This document shows, piece by piece, positions 14,019 through 21,757 of a stretch of DNA of 22,267 bases. The notes under the pieces are model-generated. The model saw only the letters and a list, made by a program, of their open reading frames with translations. It searched no databases and was not told the origin of the DNA. Position numbers and translations under genes: made by a program. Within the stretch, counting starts at the first letter, position 1. Each line of letters starts with the position of its first letter. This DNA comes from CALFCX01 sp964603025. Lineage in GTDB: Bacteria; Margulisbacteria; WOR-1; JAKLHX01. The stretch is taken from assembly GCA_964603025.1 (NCBI GenBank), contig CAZRTO010000019.1, positions 1-22,267 on the forward strand. The letters run 5' to 3'.

Positions 14019-15413
14019 TCAGAGGGCGTTGTCAAGAATTTTTTGCGTAATTTCCTCAAGTTTGAGGCCTCTTGAGGCTTTTATCAGGACCGTATCCCCC
14101 GGCATCAGGGTTCCGGACAAGAATTTCGCGGCTTTTTTCTTGTCCGCAAAATACAGGCCTTTTGAAGCAGGCATGCCCTGAACGAAGAATTTTGCGTTCT
14201 TTCCAACGGCCACGGTCAGATCTATTCCCGACCTGCCGATCAGAAGGCCGATCTTGCGGTGATAATCTTTTGATCTTGGCCCCAGCTCCAGCATATCGCC
14301 CAAAACAGCCACTTTCCGGCCCTTTTCCCCGGCAAGCGTATTTATCGCGGCCGCCATTGAGCCCGGATTGGCGTTATAGGTGTCATTTATCACCCGGATC
14401 CGGTCCTTTGTGAGTTTTATATCCATTCTCTTGGATGAAGGCTTAAATGCCGAAAGGCCGCTCTTTATGGTCCTGACCGGGACCTTCATTTTGAGTCCCG
14501 AGGCGATCGCCATCAGTGCGTTATATACGTTGTGCACCCCGGGCAAAGGGACAGAGAACCGGTGAACTGCGCCGCTTATTTTTACGCTGAAGTCTGTTCC
14601 TTTCGCTGAGCGTGATATTGCGAACGCTCTCAGATCCGACTTGTTCCTTATGCCCACGGACATAACGTCCGCTCCTTTTGCCTTTTTTTTAAGAAAAGCG
14701 AAGAAATCATCGTCTGCATTCAGTATGGCGCAGCCTCCGGGCCTTATCCCACGCAGTATCTCGCTCTTTGCGCTGGCGATGTTCTTTCTGCTTTTCAGTT
14801 TGCCGATATGCGCTTCGCCGATGTTCGTTATGACAGCTATGTCCGGAGCGCACAGCGACGAAAGCGGCAGGATCTCATCAGGACCCTGCATTCCCATTTC
14901 AATGACCGCGAAACGATGTTTTTTGGAGAGCTTGAGCAGTGTCAGCGGAACCCCTATCTCATTGTTCAGGTTCTCGAGGGTCTTGAGCGCGGGGGCGTGA
15001 GCGGCCAGCACCGCGTGTATCATATCTTTTGTGGTGGTCTTGCCGCTGCTTCCGGTTACGGCCACTATACGCGCGGAGGACTTTTTTCTGTGCAGGCGGG
15101 CGATCGAATGGAGCGCTTCAAGCTCGGGATAAAACCAAGCCTGCTTGCCACGGTTTGAAGGGAGCGTTATGGCTATTTTGCCTTTTGGTGCGCGAGTCGT
15201 TTTTTTTGATGAGACCGCGCCTAGAGCTCCGTGCCTGAAAGCGGACAATATATAGTCGTGTCCGTCGAAATTTGGCCCTTTGAGCGGGACGAACAGCGTC
15301 CCTTTACCGGTAGTTCTTGAATCGGTGGATATTCCGCTGAAATAAGCGCTCTTGGAACTTCCGGATATTTTACTCCCGGTAGCTTCAAGGACCTCTTTCA
15401 GTGATAGGCGCAT
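14019..15413 (-). CDS. murF: UDP-MurNAc-tripeptide--D-Ala-D-Ala ligase MurF
   Basis: MurF adds D-Ala-D-Ala to UDP-MurNAc-tripeptide using ATP, the last cytoplasmic step of peptidoglycan precursor synthesis. The 464 residues contain the N-terminal uridine-binding domain with STDSRTTGKGTLFVPLKG (residues 29-46), the P-loop TGSSGKTTTKD (120-130), EMGMQGPDEI (172-181) and the NIGEAHIGKL block (197-206). The third domain carries DTYNANPGSM (344-353), LGDMLELG (371-378) and KASRGLKLEE (445-454). The start lies three bases after the rho stop without a clear ribosome site, so translation is probably coupled to rho. Placement beside rho rather than in a mur/fts cluster is uncommon. Confidence 0.97.
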   Translation of the reverse strand: MRLSLKEVLEATGSKISGSSKSAYFSGISTDSRTTGKGTLFVPLKGPNFDGHDYILSAFRHGALGAVSSKKTTRAPKGKIAITLPSNRGKQAWFYPELEALHSIARLHRKKSSARIVAVTGSSGKTTTKDMIHAVLAAHAPALKTLENLNNEIGVPLTLLKLSKKHRFAVIEMGMQGPDEILPLSSLCAPDIAVITNIGEAHIGKLKSRKNIASAKSEILRGIRPGGCAILNADDDFFAFLKKKAKGADVMSVGIRNKSDLRAFAISRSAKGTDFSVKISGAVHRFSVPLPGVHNVYNALMAIASGLKMKVPVRTIKSGLSAFKPSSKRMDIKLTKDRIRVINDTYNANPGSMAAAINTLAGEKGRKVAVLGDMLELGPRSKDYHRKIGLLIGRSGIDLTVAVGKNAKFFVQGMPASKGLYFADKKKAAKFLSGTLMPGDTVLIKASRGLKLEEITQKILDNAL

Positions 15414-15416
15414 CGG

Positions 15417-16661
15417 CTATTTTACGTTGGCCGAATCCAGGAACTGTTTGTTGGACTTATATTCCTGCAGCCTGTCTATCAGCTGTTCGGTGGATTCGGA
15501 GCCTTCGAAGCTGTCGAGCACTTTTCTAAGGAGCCAGACCTTTTTGAGCTCTTCATCGCCGAGCAGCAATTCCTCTCTTCTTGTGCCGGACATCCTCACG
15601 TCTATCGCGGGGAAGATCCTTCTGTCAGAGAGCTTTCTGTTAAGGTGCAGTTCCATGTTGCCGGTACCCTTGAACTCCTCATAGATCACGTCGTCCATGC
15701 GGCTCCCGGTCTCGACCAGCGCGGTGGCAAGTATCGTAAGACTACCGCCTCCTTCGATATTTCTGGCAGCACCGAAGAACCTTTTGGGTCGGTGAAGGCA
15801 GGTGGGATCGAGTCCTCCGGAAAGCGTCCTGCCGGACGGCGGAGTTACGAGGTTGTAAGCCCTGGCCAGCCTGGTGATGCTGTCCAAAAGAATTACGACA
15901 TTATGATTGGCTTCCACGAGACGTTTTGCGCTCTCCAGTAGGAGCTCCGCCACCCTTATGTGGTTTTCCGGCGGTTCGTCAAAGGTGGAGCTTATCACTT
16001 CGCCTTTTACCGAACGTTCCATATCGGTGACCTCTTCCGGGCGTTCGTCCACCAGCAGGACTTTTATTTTGTAATCCGGGAAGTTCGCGGAGATGCTGTT
16101 GGCGATGTTCTTGAGGATGGTGGTTTTACCTGCTTTGGGCGGGGATACTATCATGCCGCGCTGGCCCGCGCCGATAGGGGAGACCAGGTCGATGAGCCTC
16201 GCGGAAATAGGGCATCCAGAGTATTCGAGCACTATCCTTTGGTCCGGAAATATCGGGGTCATGGCGTCGAACGGGACGCGCTCGCGGATCGTATCCGGGT
16301 CCTGGCCGTTGACCGCTTCTATCTTAAGGAGGCTGAAGTACTTTTCTCCGTCTTTGGGAGGTCTTACCTGTCCCTGTATGGAGTCCCCGTTGGCAAGATC
16401 GAACCTTCTTATCTGCGTCTGGGAGACGTATATGTCGTCGGCGCTCGGAAGATAGGTCTCTGTCCTTAAGAATCCGTAGCCTTCGGGGAGTATTTCCAGC
16501 ACCCCTCTGGCAAATATTAGGCCGTTGCTCTCGGTCTTTGCCTCCAATATTTTGAATACAAGGTCATGCTTTCTGAACTGCCTGTAGTTGGGGATCTTCA
16601 TTTCCTTTGCTATTTCGAAAAGTTCGGGGATGGTCTTTTTCTGCAGTTCGGATATGTCCAT
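15417..16661 (-). CDS. rho: Transcription termination factor Rho
   Basis: Rho is a hexameric RNA-dependent ATPase that ends transcription. The 414 residues are close to the family length. In order: an N-terminal helical domain (1-45), the cold-shock-like RNA-binding domain with RNP motif GYGFLR (61-66), Walker A PPKAGKTT (174-181), the VDERPEEVTDMERSVKGEV block (204-222), Walker B VVILLD (255-260), the Q-loop region TPPSGRTLSGGLD (273-285), and RPKRFFGAARNIEGGGSLTI (291-310). All key loops are intact, and there is no large insertion of the kind seen in some phyla. GAGGAGG precedes the ATG. The roughly 100-base leader and promoter suggest its own control; E. coli rho is autoregulated in its leader. 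Confidence 0.98.
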   Translation of the reverse strand: MDISELQKKTIPELFEIAKEMKIPNYRQFRKHDLVFKILEAKTESNGLIFARGVLEILPEGYGFLRTETYLPSADDIYVSQTQIRRFDLANGDSIQGQVRPPKDGEKYFSLLKIEAVNGQDPDTIRERVPFDAMTPIFPDQRIVLEYSGCPISARLIDLVSPIGAGQRGMIVSPPKAGKTTILKNIANSISANFPDYKIKVLLVDERPEEVTDMERSVKGEVISSTFDEPPENHIRVAELLLESAKRLVEANHNVVILLDSITRLARAYNLVTPPSGRTLSGGLDPTCLHRPKRFFGAARNIEGGGSLTILATALVETGSRMDDVIYEEFKGTGNMELHLNRKLSDRRIFPAIDVRMSGTRREELLLGDEELKKVWLLRKVLDSFEGSESTEQLIDRLQEYKSNKQFLDSANVK

Positions 16662-16743
16662 TTATTCCTCCTCTTGTATTATGCGCTTTTTTTATGTCTG
16701 TGGTTTTTCAATGTAGGTTCAAGATAAACTGTATCGATCGCGA

Positions 16744-16754
16744 CACTTTAAGTG
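16744..16754. promoter_or_regulatory. Palindrome in the rho leader, just past the start point
   Basis: CACTT-t-AAGTG is an 11-base perfect palindrome lying about 10 bases downstream of the predicted rho transcription start. Its position suits an operator or a short 5' hairpin. No known binding-site family is recognised. Confidence 0.3.
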
Positions 16755-16769
16755 CGGCTATCTAACTAA

Positions 16770-16799
16770 AATATACTATGCCGGCGGCGGCTTTGTCAA
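16770..16799 (-). promoter_or_regulatory. Promoter of rho-murF
   Basis: On the minus strand, a perfect -35 TTGACA (16794-16799) is followed after 18 bases by -10 TATATT (16770-16775). Transcription would start near 16762, giving a leader of about 100 bases before rho. The -35 starts only 7 bases past the end of the upstream surface-protein gene, so the two units may read through; no terminator is visible between them. Confidence 0.7.
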
Positions 16800-16805
16800 T
16801 GGGCC

Positions 16806-18047
16806 TCATTGTATGCGCCTTATTTCTCCTTCCAGGGGGTTTGAGAGAGAGCTCTTTGTTTCTTCCCAGGCTCTGAGCGTTTCTCTCTTTTGTTGCCGGA
16901 ATTGCGATGCTTTTTCTTCATCCCCCACGGATACGGCGGCCCGGATAAGCGCGTCGAGCTCGTTGATCCTGGCCCTGACTGCCAGCTCTTTTTCAACAAG
17001 CACTTTTTCCGTAAGGTCTTTTGCCGCGGGTGGCATAGGCGTGGGGGGAGGGGGCGGCTCATCAGCCGCTTTTTGTCTTTCCGTCTGCTGCTGCACAGGC
17101 GCGGTTTTTGTCTGTTCAGGAGCTGTGATCGATATTGAAACGAAATGCGAAGTATTCTCCGCCAGCAAAGGGTCCGCCGAGTAGGCGTAGTCTATATGGA
17201 AGATATCCGTGCCCGTGCCGGCTCCCAGGGAGTATTTCAGATATCTTTCCCCTCCGATATCGTTTTGCTCAAGTCCGGCCCTGAGCAGGAGCATTTCATG
17301 CGCTTTCCACTGGCAACCCGCCTTAAAAAGCAGCGGTCTGTCCATGGCCGATAAGGCGTCAAAAGCGAGCGTCCACTCATCTTTCGGGCGGTACATGAAC
17401 GCGGCTTTTACCTTCTTTTGCAGGGGATCTCTTGTGCCGCCGGGCCAGCTTATTCCGCTTTCAAGTACATTTTCGATGTAGATCCCCGCGTCCGCGTCAC
17501 TTCCGATCATATAGAGTAATCCGATGTCCAGCGCGGTGCCTGTACCGTATCCGCCGGCTATGGAATTGGCCTCTTTTTCATATATCTTCAGACGGGCGCC
17601 GGAAGAGATGTTTTCGCTTATATTCCCGGCCAATGAGAGAAGGAATACTTGGTCAGTAAAGAAAAAAGGCGATGTGGCATCCCTCACTATCCTCCCGTCG
17701 CTGTCCAGAGTTGTTCTGTATATGGCCCCGGAGCTCTGGTTAAGGTATGCGAAGCCCAGGGTTCCGAACCGGACCGGGAGCGCAAAGGCGAGGCTGGAAT
17801 ACGAAAAATCGCCGCTCAGATTGGAGTACATGCTGGCAAGCTGAGGAGCTGATATCCCGGCAAGCCCAGCCGGATTATAAAGTATGGAGGCTACTGTCCC
17901 GCGAGACGCGCCGAAAGCCCGTCCCATGGCAATGGGCACGGCGGACGGGCCTGTTTCCGTTATATCGGCGGAAAAAGCCGATACCTGCCGGCTAAGACCT
18001 ATCGTGGTGAACAACGTTATGATGCAGATGAACACGCGCGCCCTCAT
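16806..18047 (-). CDS. PorV-like outer-membrane protein with proline linker and coiled-coil tail
   Basis: 413 residues with a signal peptide (cut near residue 24, VSA-FSA). The N-terminal block PIAMGRAFGASRGTVASILYNPAGLAG, cited by AMGRAF (40-45) and NPAGLAG (58-64), is the hallmark of the PorV/UPF0164 beta-barrel family. Amphipathic strands continue to about residue 305. Then come a polar linker, a proline run PPPPPTPMPP (331-340) and a charged helical tail (about 343-413) likely to form a coiled coil. The tail is absent from the paralogue at 19055 and probably reaches into the periplasm. In T9SS bacteria PorV carries cargo from the translocon to the surface. Its ATG overlaps the stop of the preceding gene by one base (TAATG), tying it to a protein with a sorting-type C-terminal domain. 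Confidence 0.8.
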   Translation of the reverse strand: MRARVFICIITLFTTIGLSRQVSAFSADITETGPSAVPIAMGRAFGASRGTVASILYNPAGLAGISAPQLASMYSNLSGDFSYSSLAFALPVRFGTLGFAYLNQSSGAIYRTTLDSDGRIVRDATSPFFFTDQVFLLSLAGNISENISSGARLKIYEKEANSIAGGYGTGTALDIGLLYMIGSDADAGIYIENVLESGISWPGGTRDPLQKKVKAAFMYRPKDEWTLAFDALSAMDRPLLFKAGCQWKAHEMLLLRAGLEQNDIGGERYLKYSLGAGTGTDIFHIDYAYSADPLLAENTSHFVSISITAPEQTKTAPVQQQTERQKAADEPPPPPTPMPPAAKDLTEKVLVEKELAVRARINELDALIRAAVSVGDEEKASQFRQQKRETLRAWEETKSSLSNPLEGEIRRIQ

Positions 18048-19054
18048 TATTTAAGCACCATGACCCTTGTTTTTCCCAGCACCCGGCCTGACGTGTCGGC
18101 AATGAAAATAAGATATACGTCGTTGCTGACCGTTTCTCCGTAAGCATTCCTTCCATCCCACGGGGCCTCATTGTATCCGTACCTTGCTCCGTTCTCTCCT
18201 GAAGATAGCCGCTCTCTAAAGATGATCTTGCCAGTGGCATCGACCATGAAGATATTGATATCTCCATCGGCCGAGAGATGGTAGGATATTTTCATCCCGC
18301 CGGAAGCAGGGTTGAACGGGTTTGGATAGCAGAGCGGCAGCGAGGTCAGTCTGAGCTCTGTATCTGAAGAATCCCGCACCGACAGGTTTGAGGCGCTTTC
18401 GGTGTAAAGCGTTCCGTTCAGGTCGTTTATGCGCACGGTTATTGTCTTTTTTCCGGCCCCCGGGAGCTTAGATTTAGGGGTGTAATAGACAGTCACAGAT
18501 CCTGAGGATTCTTCTATGTTGTCATACATTCCGTTCGCCGAAAGCCCGTCACTTACGGGGATCCCGTTCACGAGCACGGCGCATGACGCCCCGTCAATGG
18601 CGGCTATTTTTTTAAAGCTGAAAGTGATATCCGGGATCCCTGATATTGTGTCTCCGTCTGATACGGGCTTGCCTTGTATCTTAATATTTCCCGCAGTATA
18701 AGCGGTCCCGAGCTCCGTCCAGGCGGTCGCGGACGGAGGGGTCGCGTTGTCATCCCATGCTCTTGCCCTGAAACTATAGGGAGTTTCCGGGATGAGCCAA
18801 GATGATTCCCAGCTGAGCGCGCCTGACGAAGGAGGAAGAAAGTCGGAAGTGTCAATGTTTTGGCACTCGTATCTGGAAGACGCGTCATTAGTGCCGGGAC
18901 CCCATGCCGCGACAATAGATGTTGCGGTGATCTTGAAAAAAGGGCGTGCCTCGGGCGGCTGATACGGGAATATGCCCTGAGGCGTGATCCCGTACAGAGG
19001 TCCGCTAACGGCACCCAGTGCCAGACAAACTACCGCAAAAATTATCCTTTTCAT
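18047..19054 (-). CDS. Secreted protein with FlgD-Ig-like (T9SS type A-like) C-terminal domain
   Basis: 335 residues with a signal peptide (1-22, cut near LYG-ITP). Residues 38-118 look like a fibronectin type III-like domain (ITATSIVAAWGPGTNDASSR and SYSF-type strands such as PYSFRARAWDD). A second beta domain covers about 120-225. The C-terminal 94 residues begin CYPNPFNP (242-249) and include WDGRNAYGETVSNDVYLI, the FlgD-Ig/type A sorting pattern, ending KTRVMVLK. Such domains direct secretion or surface attachment in Bacteroidetes and many candidate phyla. No enzymatic motif is seen. It starts right after the preceding PorV-like gene and overlaps the next one. Confidence 0.8.
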   Translation of the reverse strand: MKRIIFAVVCLALGAVSGPLYGITPQGIFPYQPPEARPFFKITATSIVAAWGPGTNDASSRYECQNIDTSDFLPPSSGALSWESSWLIPETPYSFRARAWDDNATPPSATAWTELGTAYTAGNIKIQGKPVSDGDTISGIPDITFSFKKIAAIDGASCAVLVNGIPVSDGLSANGMYDNIEESSGSVTVYYTPKSKLPGAGKKTITVRINDLNGTLYTESASNLSVRDSSDTELRLTSLPLCYPNPFNPASGGMKISYHLSADGDINIFMVDATGKIIFRERLSSGENGARYGYNEAPWDGRNAYGETVSNDVYLIFIADTSGRVLGKTRVMVLK

Positions 19055-19990
19055 TTACTGCCTCAGGGACAGGGATATGAAATGGGCTGCTGAAAGTCCG
19101 GATTCGGAAAAAGGTCTGTAGGCATAGTCAAAACTGATCTTGTGCAGAAAAAGCCCGACACCGGCTGAAACGCCCGTATTCACCGCCGTGGCAGCGCTTA
19201 TGTTCTGGTCTAGGCCGGCCCTTAGGCGGAGCTGTTCACTTGCCTGGTATTCGCACCCCGTATGAAAAGTGACCGGCGTGTTGCGGCCGGCAGGGATATC
19301 CGCGTCTATCGCAAGAAGAAGCTTTTCCTGCATGAACCTGCGGGCCGCGCCCAGTTTTATGACCGCCGGGATGGAATCGCTCGCGCCGGTATCCCAGACG
19401 ATGGAGGTTGGCAGTATGTTTTGGGCCGTTATTCCGACAGTCGTGCCGTTCTCCATTGCCATCACAAGTCCCAGGTCCATATCGATGCCGCGTCCGCTGT
19501 TGTTCTCTGATCCGGAAAAGCCTTTTTGAAAGAATTTTAAGTTGAGGCCGGCGAGCAACCGGCTGTTCCCTATGAGTATCGGATCGCTCTTGGCGTAGCT
19601 GACAATGAAAAGCCGGTCGTAATAGTCGAAATATGATGCGCCCGAGGGAGAAGGCGAGATCAACTGTCCTGTTCCGGTGGAGATCATTCCTAGCCCCATC
19701 TTTCCGAAGCTGAACTGATTGGCCCCGCCGAGCACCACATAGTTAAGTTCGCCTTCGAACAAAGACGTATACATGCTTGTTGCCTGCCAGCCGGTCGTGA
19801 GCCCCAGACCCGCCGGATTCATGAATATCGAGTTCACGTCGTCGGCTACGGCAACAAAAGCCCTGCCCATTCCCATCGGCCTGGCTCCTGTACCTATCTT
19901 TGACAGGTCCTCGGTCGCTCCGGTGCCGGCAAAAGAGATATCTGTAAGGCACAAGAGCAGCGCAGCCCCGGCGATCAGTTGTTTGTTCAT
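19055..19990 (-). CDS. PorV-like outer-membrane protein
   Basis: From the ATG at 19990 the protein has 311 residues with a clear signal peptide (MNKQLIAGAALLLCLTDISF, cut near residue 21). The family hallmark is nearly canonical: GTGARPMGMGRAFVAVADD (33-51) and NPAGLGL (58-64). Alternating amphipathic strands to the end, which finishes AAHFISLSLRQ, suggest an outer-membrane beta-barrel of the PorV/PorQ/UPF0164 type. A longer frame from 20104 would add a basic, non-signal lead and overlap the upstream gene; it is rejected. The ATG overlaps the upstream TGA (ATGA). It is a paralogue of the gene at 16806 but without the proline/coiled-coil tail. Confidence 0.82.
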   Translation of the reverse strand: MNKQLIAGAALLLCLTDISFAGTGATEDLSKIGTGARPMGMGRAFVAVADDVNSIFMNPAGLGLTTGWQATSMYTSLFEGELNYVVLGGANQFSFGKMGLGMISTGTGQLISPSPSGASYFDYYDRLFIVSYAKSDPILIGNSRLLAGLNLKFFQKGFSGSENNSGRGIDMDLGLVMAMENGTTVGITAQNILPTSIVWDTGASDSIPAVIKLGAARRFMQEKLLLAIDADIPAGRNTPVTFHTGCEYQASEQLRLRAGLDQNISAATAVNTGVSAGVGLFLHKISFDYAYRPFSESGLSAAHFISLSLRQ

Positions 19991-20214
19991 TTTGATACCG
20001 CGACCCTTCCTTTTGCGAGTATTTTTCCCGTGCGCGCGTCCACAAGCCTTGCAAAATACACGCCGTTGGCCGACAGCTCTCCGAAGGAATTGATCCCGTC
20101 CCATTCGACTGAGTTGGTCCCTGCTTTTCCGCCGTTCTGTCCGGAGACAAAAGACCTTCTGTACACCATCTCCGCCGAGATGGTGAACAGAAGCAGCGTT
20201 GTGTCCGAGATCTC
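19987..20214 (-). pseudogene. C-terminal half of the FlgD-Ig domain, cut off by an in-frame TAA
   Basis: These 75 codons continue in the same frame straight after the TAA at 20215-20217. They encode the rest of a FlgD-Ig domain: ISDTTLLLFTISAEMVYRRS, then a WDGINSFGELSANGVYFARL stretch and the end KGRVAVSK, which parallels KTRVMVLK of the protein at 18047. The first possible internal start is ATG at 20169, which would give a 60-residue fragment. No ribosome site supports independent translation. It is best read as part of the upstream gene, separated by a nonsense mutation, a sequencing error or readthrough. Confidence 0.75.
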
Positions 20215-20907
20215 TTACAGGTCGTATATCAACACTGTCCTTTCCATCAGAGGATTGAACGGATTGGGATAATTGATCATGGTCCCTGAAGCTGCCAGTG
20301 TTTTTATCTCGAACGCATCCGCGAGCGCGGCTGTCCCGCCGTCAGGGTGTGAGGCGGTCAGGGTCCATATGCCCGGGCTCTTGCCTGTCAGGTCGAAAGA
20401 ACCCGTGATCTTTGTAGATGAAATGACCCGTATATCCGATGCTGTTATACCGGGCTCTCCCGGAAGCGACAGAGAGACAGCCATTCCGTTTTTGAAACCG
20501 AAACCTTCTATTTCGCCCGCCAGGGTGCCCGAATTATATCCGGAAGAAGGGGATACCGAAGTTATCCCGAAGGTCGGCACATCGCCTCCGGAAGGGATGG
20601 TGCCGCCTTTTACGATATATGAATCTCCCCGGACAGCGCTCATCACCCTTTCTTTCAGTCCTCCGATGGCCCTGTAGGATGATGATGCCAGTTCCGCCGG
20701 GCCGGCGGTCGATTCCATGCGTCCTGCCACCATGTAGGAAGAGCTTGTCCTTATCTGGCTCACTATGATAACGGGAGCTATGGAGAAAGAAAGTGCCGCC
20801 GCAAAAAATAGGGCGCCGACCAACGCCAGTTTGTTATTTCTGGCCAGCCGGTTGAAATAATATATCCTGCACTTCAGGCGGCGCAAGCGCTTTTTTATGA
20901 TGCGCAT
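20215..20907 (-). CDS. Membrane-anchored or secreted TIG-domain protein with truncated FlgD-Ig domain
   Basis: 230 residues. A very basic N-terminus (MRIIKKRLRRLKCR) precedes one hydrophobic span (about 28-50), a long signal or anchor. Residues 51-110 contain YMVAGRMES and SSYRAIGGL-like short repeats often found at the start of such surface proteins. Residues about 112-200 form a TIG/IPT-like fold (GITSVSPSSGYNSGTLAGEI start). YPNPFNP (213-219) opens a FlgD-Ig domain that stops after VLIYDL at an in-frame TAA, with the remaining domain encoded in frame downstream (19987-20214). The intact product would be about 305 residues. A promoter ends 11 bases before the ATG, giving an almost leaderless mRNA with no ribosome site. 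Confidence 0.7.
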   Translation of the reverse strand: MRIIKKRLRRLKCRIYYFNRLARNNKLALVGALFFAAALSFSIAPVIIVSQIRTSSSYMVAGRMESTAGPAELASSSYRAIGGLKERVMSAVRGDSYIVKGGTIPSGGDVPTFGITSVSPSSGYNSGTLAGEIEGFGFKNGMAVSLSLPGEPGITASDIRVISSTKITGSFDLTGKSPGIWTLTASHPDGGTAALADAFEIKTLAASGTMINYPNPFNPLMERTVLIYDL

Positions 20908-20918
20908 AATATATGGGT

Positions 20919-20946
20919 ATTATAGTACCTTTGGCAATACTGTTAA
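20919..20946 (-). promoter_or_regulatory. Promoter before the TIG-domain gene
   Basis: On the minus strand, -35 TTAACA (20941-20946) and a consensus -10 TATAAT (20919-20924) are 16 bases apart. The expected start point lies only about 4-5 bases before the ATG at 20907. It separates the fibre-like genes upstream from the PorV/C-terminal-domain genes downstream. Confidence 0.6.
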
Positions 20947-20959
20947 AGTGTATTAAGAA

Positions 20960-21748
20960 TTATTGTTGGGGTTGAGGGATGGACACAGCCCCGGACTCTG
21001 TCCAGGCGCTTTCAGGGCCTATGGATGTTACTATACCCCCGGACACGGTTATTGTTCTTGTCCTTTTGAAGAGAGTGTTGTTCTCTATCTTGATGTCCGA
21101 TAATATAGCGTATGTATCAGAGGTGCCGTCAGCTCCTTTTGTGTTGAAGCCGGTCTCAGACCTGACGGGCCCGGTTGAGATCATGCCGGAGGCGCCTAGT
21201 ATAACGCTTCCGCTACCGGAAGGGGAGAGCACGATGTTTTTATTCTCTCCGCCGGAGGAAAGAACAAGTTCTCCTGTTCCCGTTATGGACCCATTGTCCG
21301 AGCCGGTGCCTCCTGATGTAACGGGGATCACTCCTTTTATATCGGCCGGAGCATGGGAGTGGCCGCTGACGGAAGCCGGGAGCCCGCCGATGTAAAGCGC
21401 CTTTTCGGACCTGTTCCAGACGAGCGCCGCATCGGAGGAGAAATCGCCCCCCGTGTTGAGCTGTACCGCTCCTTCATCTCCCGCGGGAGATACTTCTGGA
21501 GACCAGATCAGGTTGCCGTTGCCGGAATTCTTTAACACCGAGCCGGGCTTTGTTATGTCTTTTGTCCTCGGCCAAAAATATTCTTTTCCGTTCAACACGG
21601 TCCTGCCGTCAACAGACAGGGTCCCCTGTACTTCCAGGGAGCCTTTTATGCTCTGCCTGGTCATGCTGCCCGCCCCGCCGAGGGGCACGGCCGAGCAGAC
21701 GGACGAGATAATAAGTATTGCCAAAGAAACAGTCAGTGCTCTTTTCAT
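20960..21748 (-). CDS. Secreted fibre-like protein with tail-fibre-type HSH and SGGTG motifs
   Basis: 262 residues with a signal peptide (1-20, cut near CSA-VPL). The rest is rich in Gly, Ser, Thr and Val in short beta strands. GSLEVQGTLSVDG (36-48), GHSHAPADI (129-137) and VIPVTSGGTGS (140-150) are motifs I associate with phage tail fibres and bacterial surface stalk proteins. GSGSVILGASG (178-188) continues the same repetitive style. No enzymatic or chaperone (endosialidase) domain is seen at the C-terminus. AGGAGA overlapping the stop of the upstream gene serves as ribosome site, so the two are co-translated. Export by Sec is clear, so this is a cell-surface or periplasmic protein rather than a virion part. 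Confidence 0.7.
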   Translation of the reverse strand: MKRALTVSLAILIISSVCSAVPLGGAGSMTRQSIKGSLEVQGTLSVDGRTVLNGKEYFWPRTKDITKPGSVLKNSGNGNLIWSPEVSPAGDEGAVQLNTGGDFSSDAALVWNRSEKALYIGGLPASVSGHSHAPADIKGVIPVTSGGTGSDNGSITGTGELVLSSGGENKNIVLSPSGSGSVILGASGMISTGPVRSETGFNTKGADGTSDTYAILSDIKIENNTLFKRTRTITVSGGIVTSIGPESAWTESGAVSIPQPQQ

Positions 21749-21757
21749 TTGCTTCTC

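Noticed and set aside
19990..20104. N-terminal extension of the PorV-like gene to 20104
   Set aside because: It would place a basic, Cys-containing lead before a textbook signal peptide and overlap the upstream coding frame; the ATG at 19990 overlaps that gene's stop as expected.
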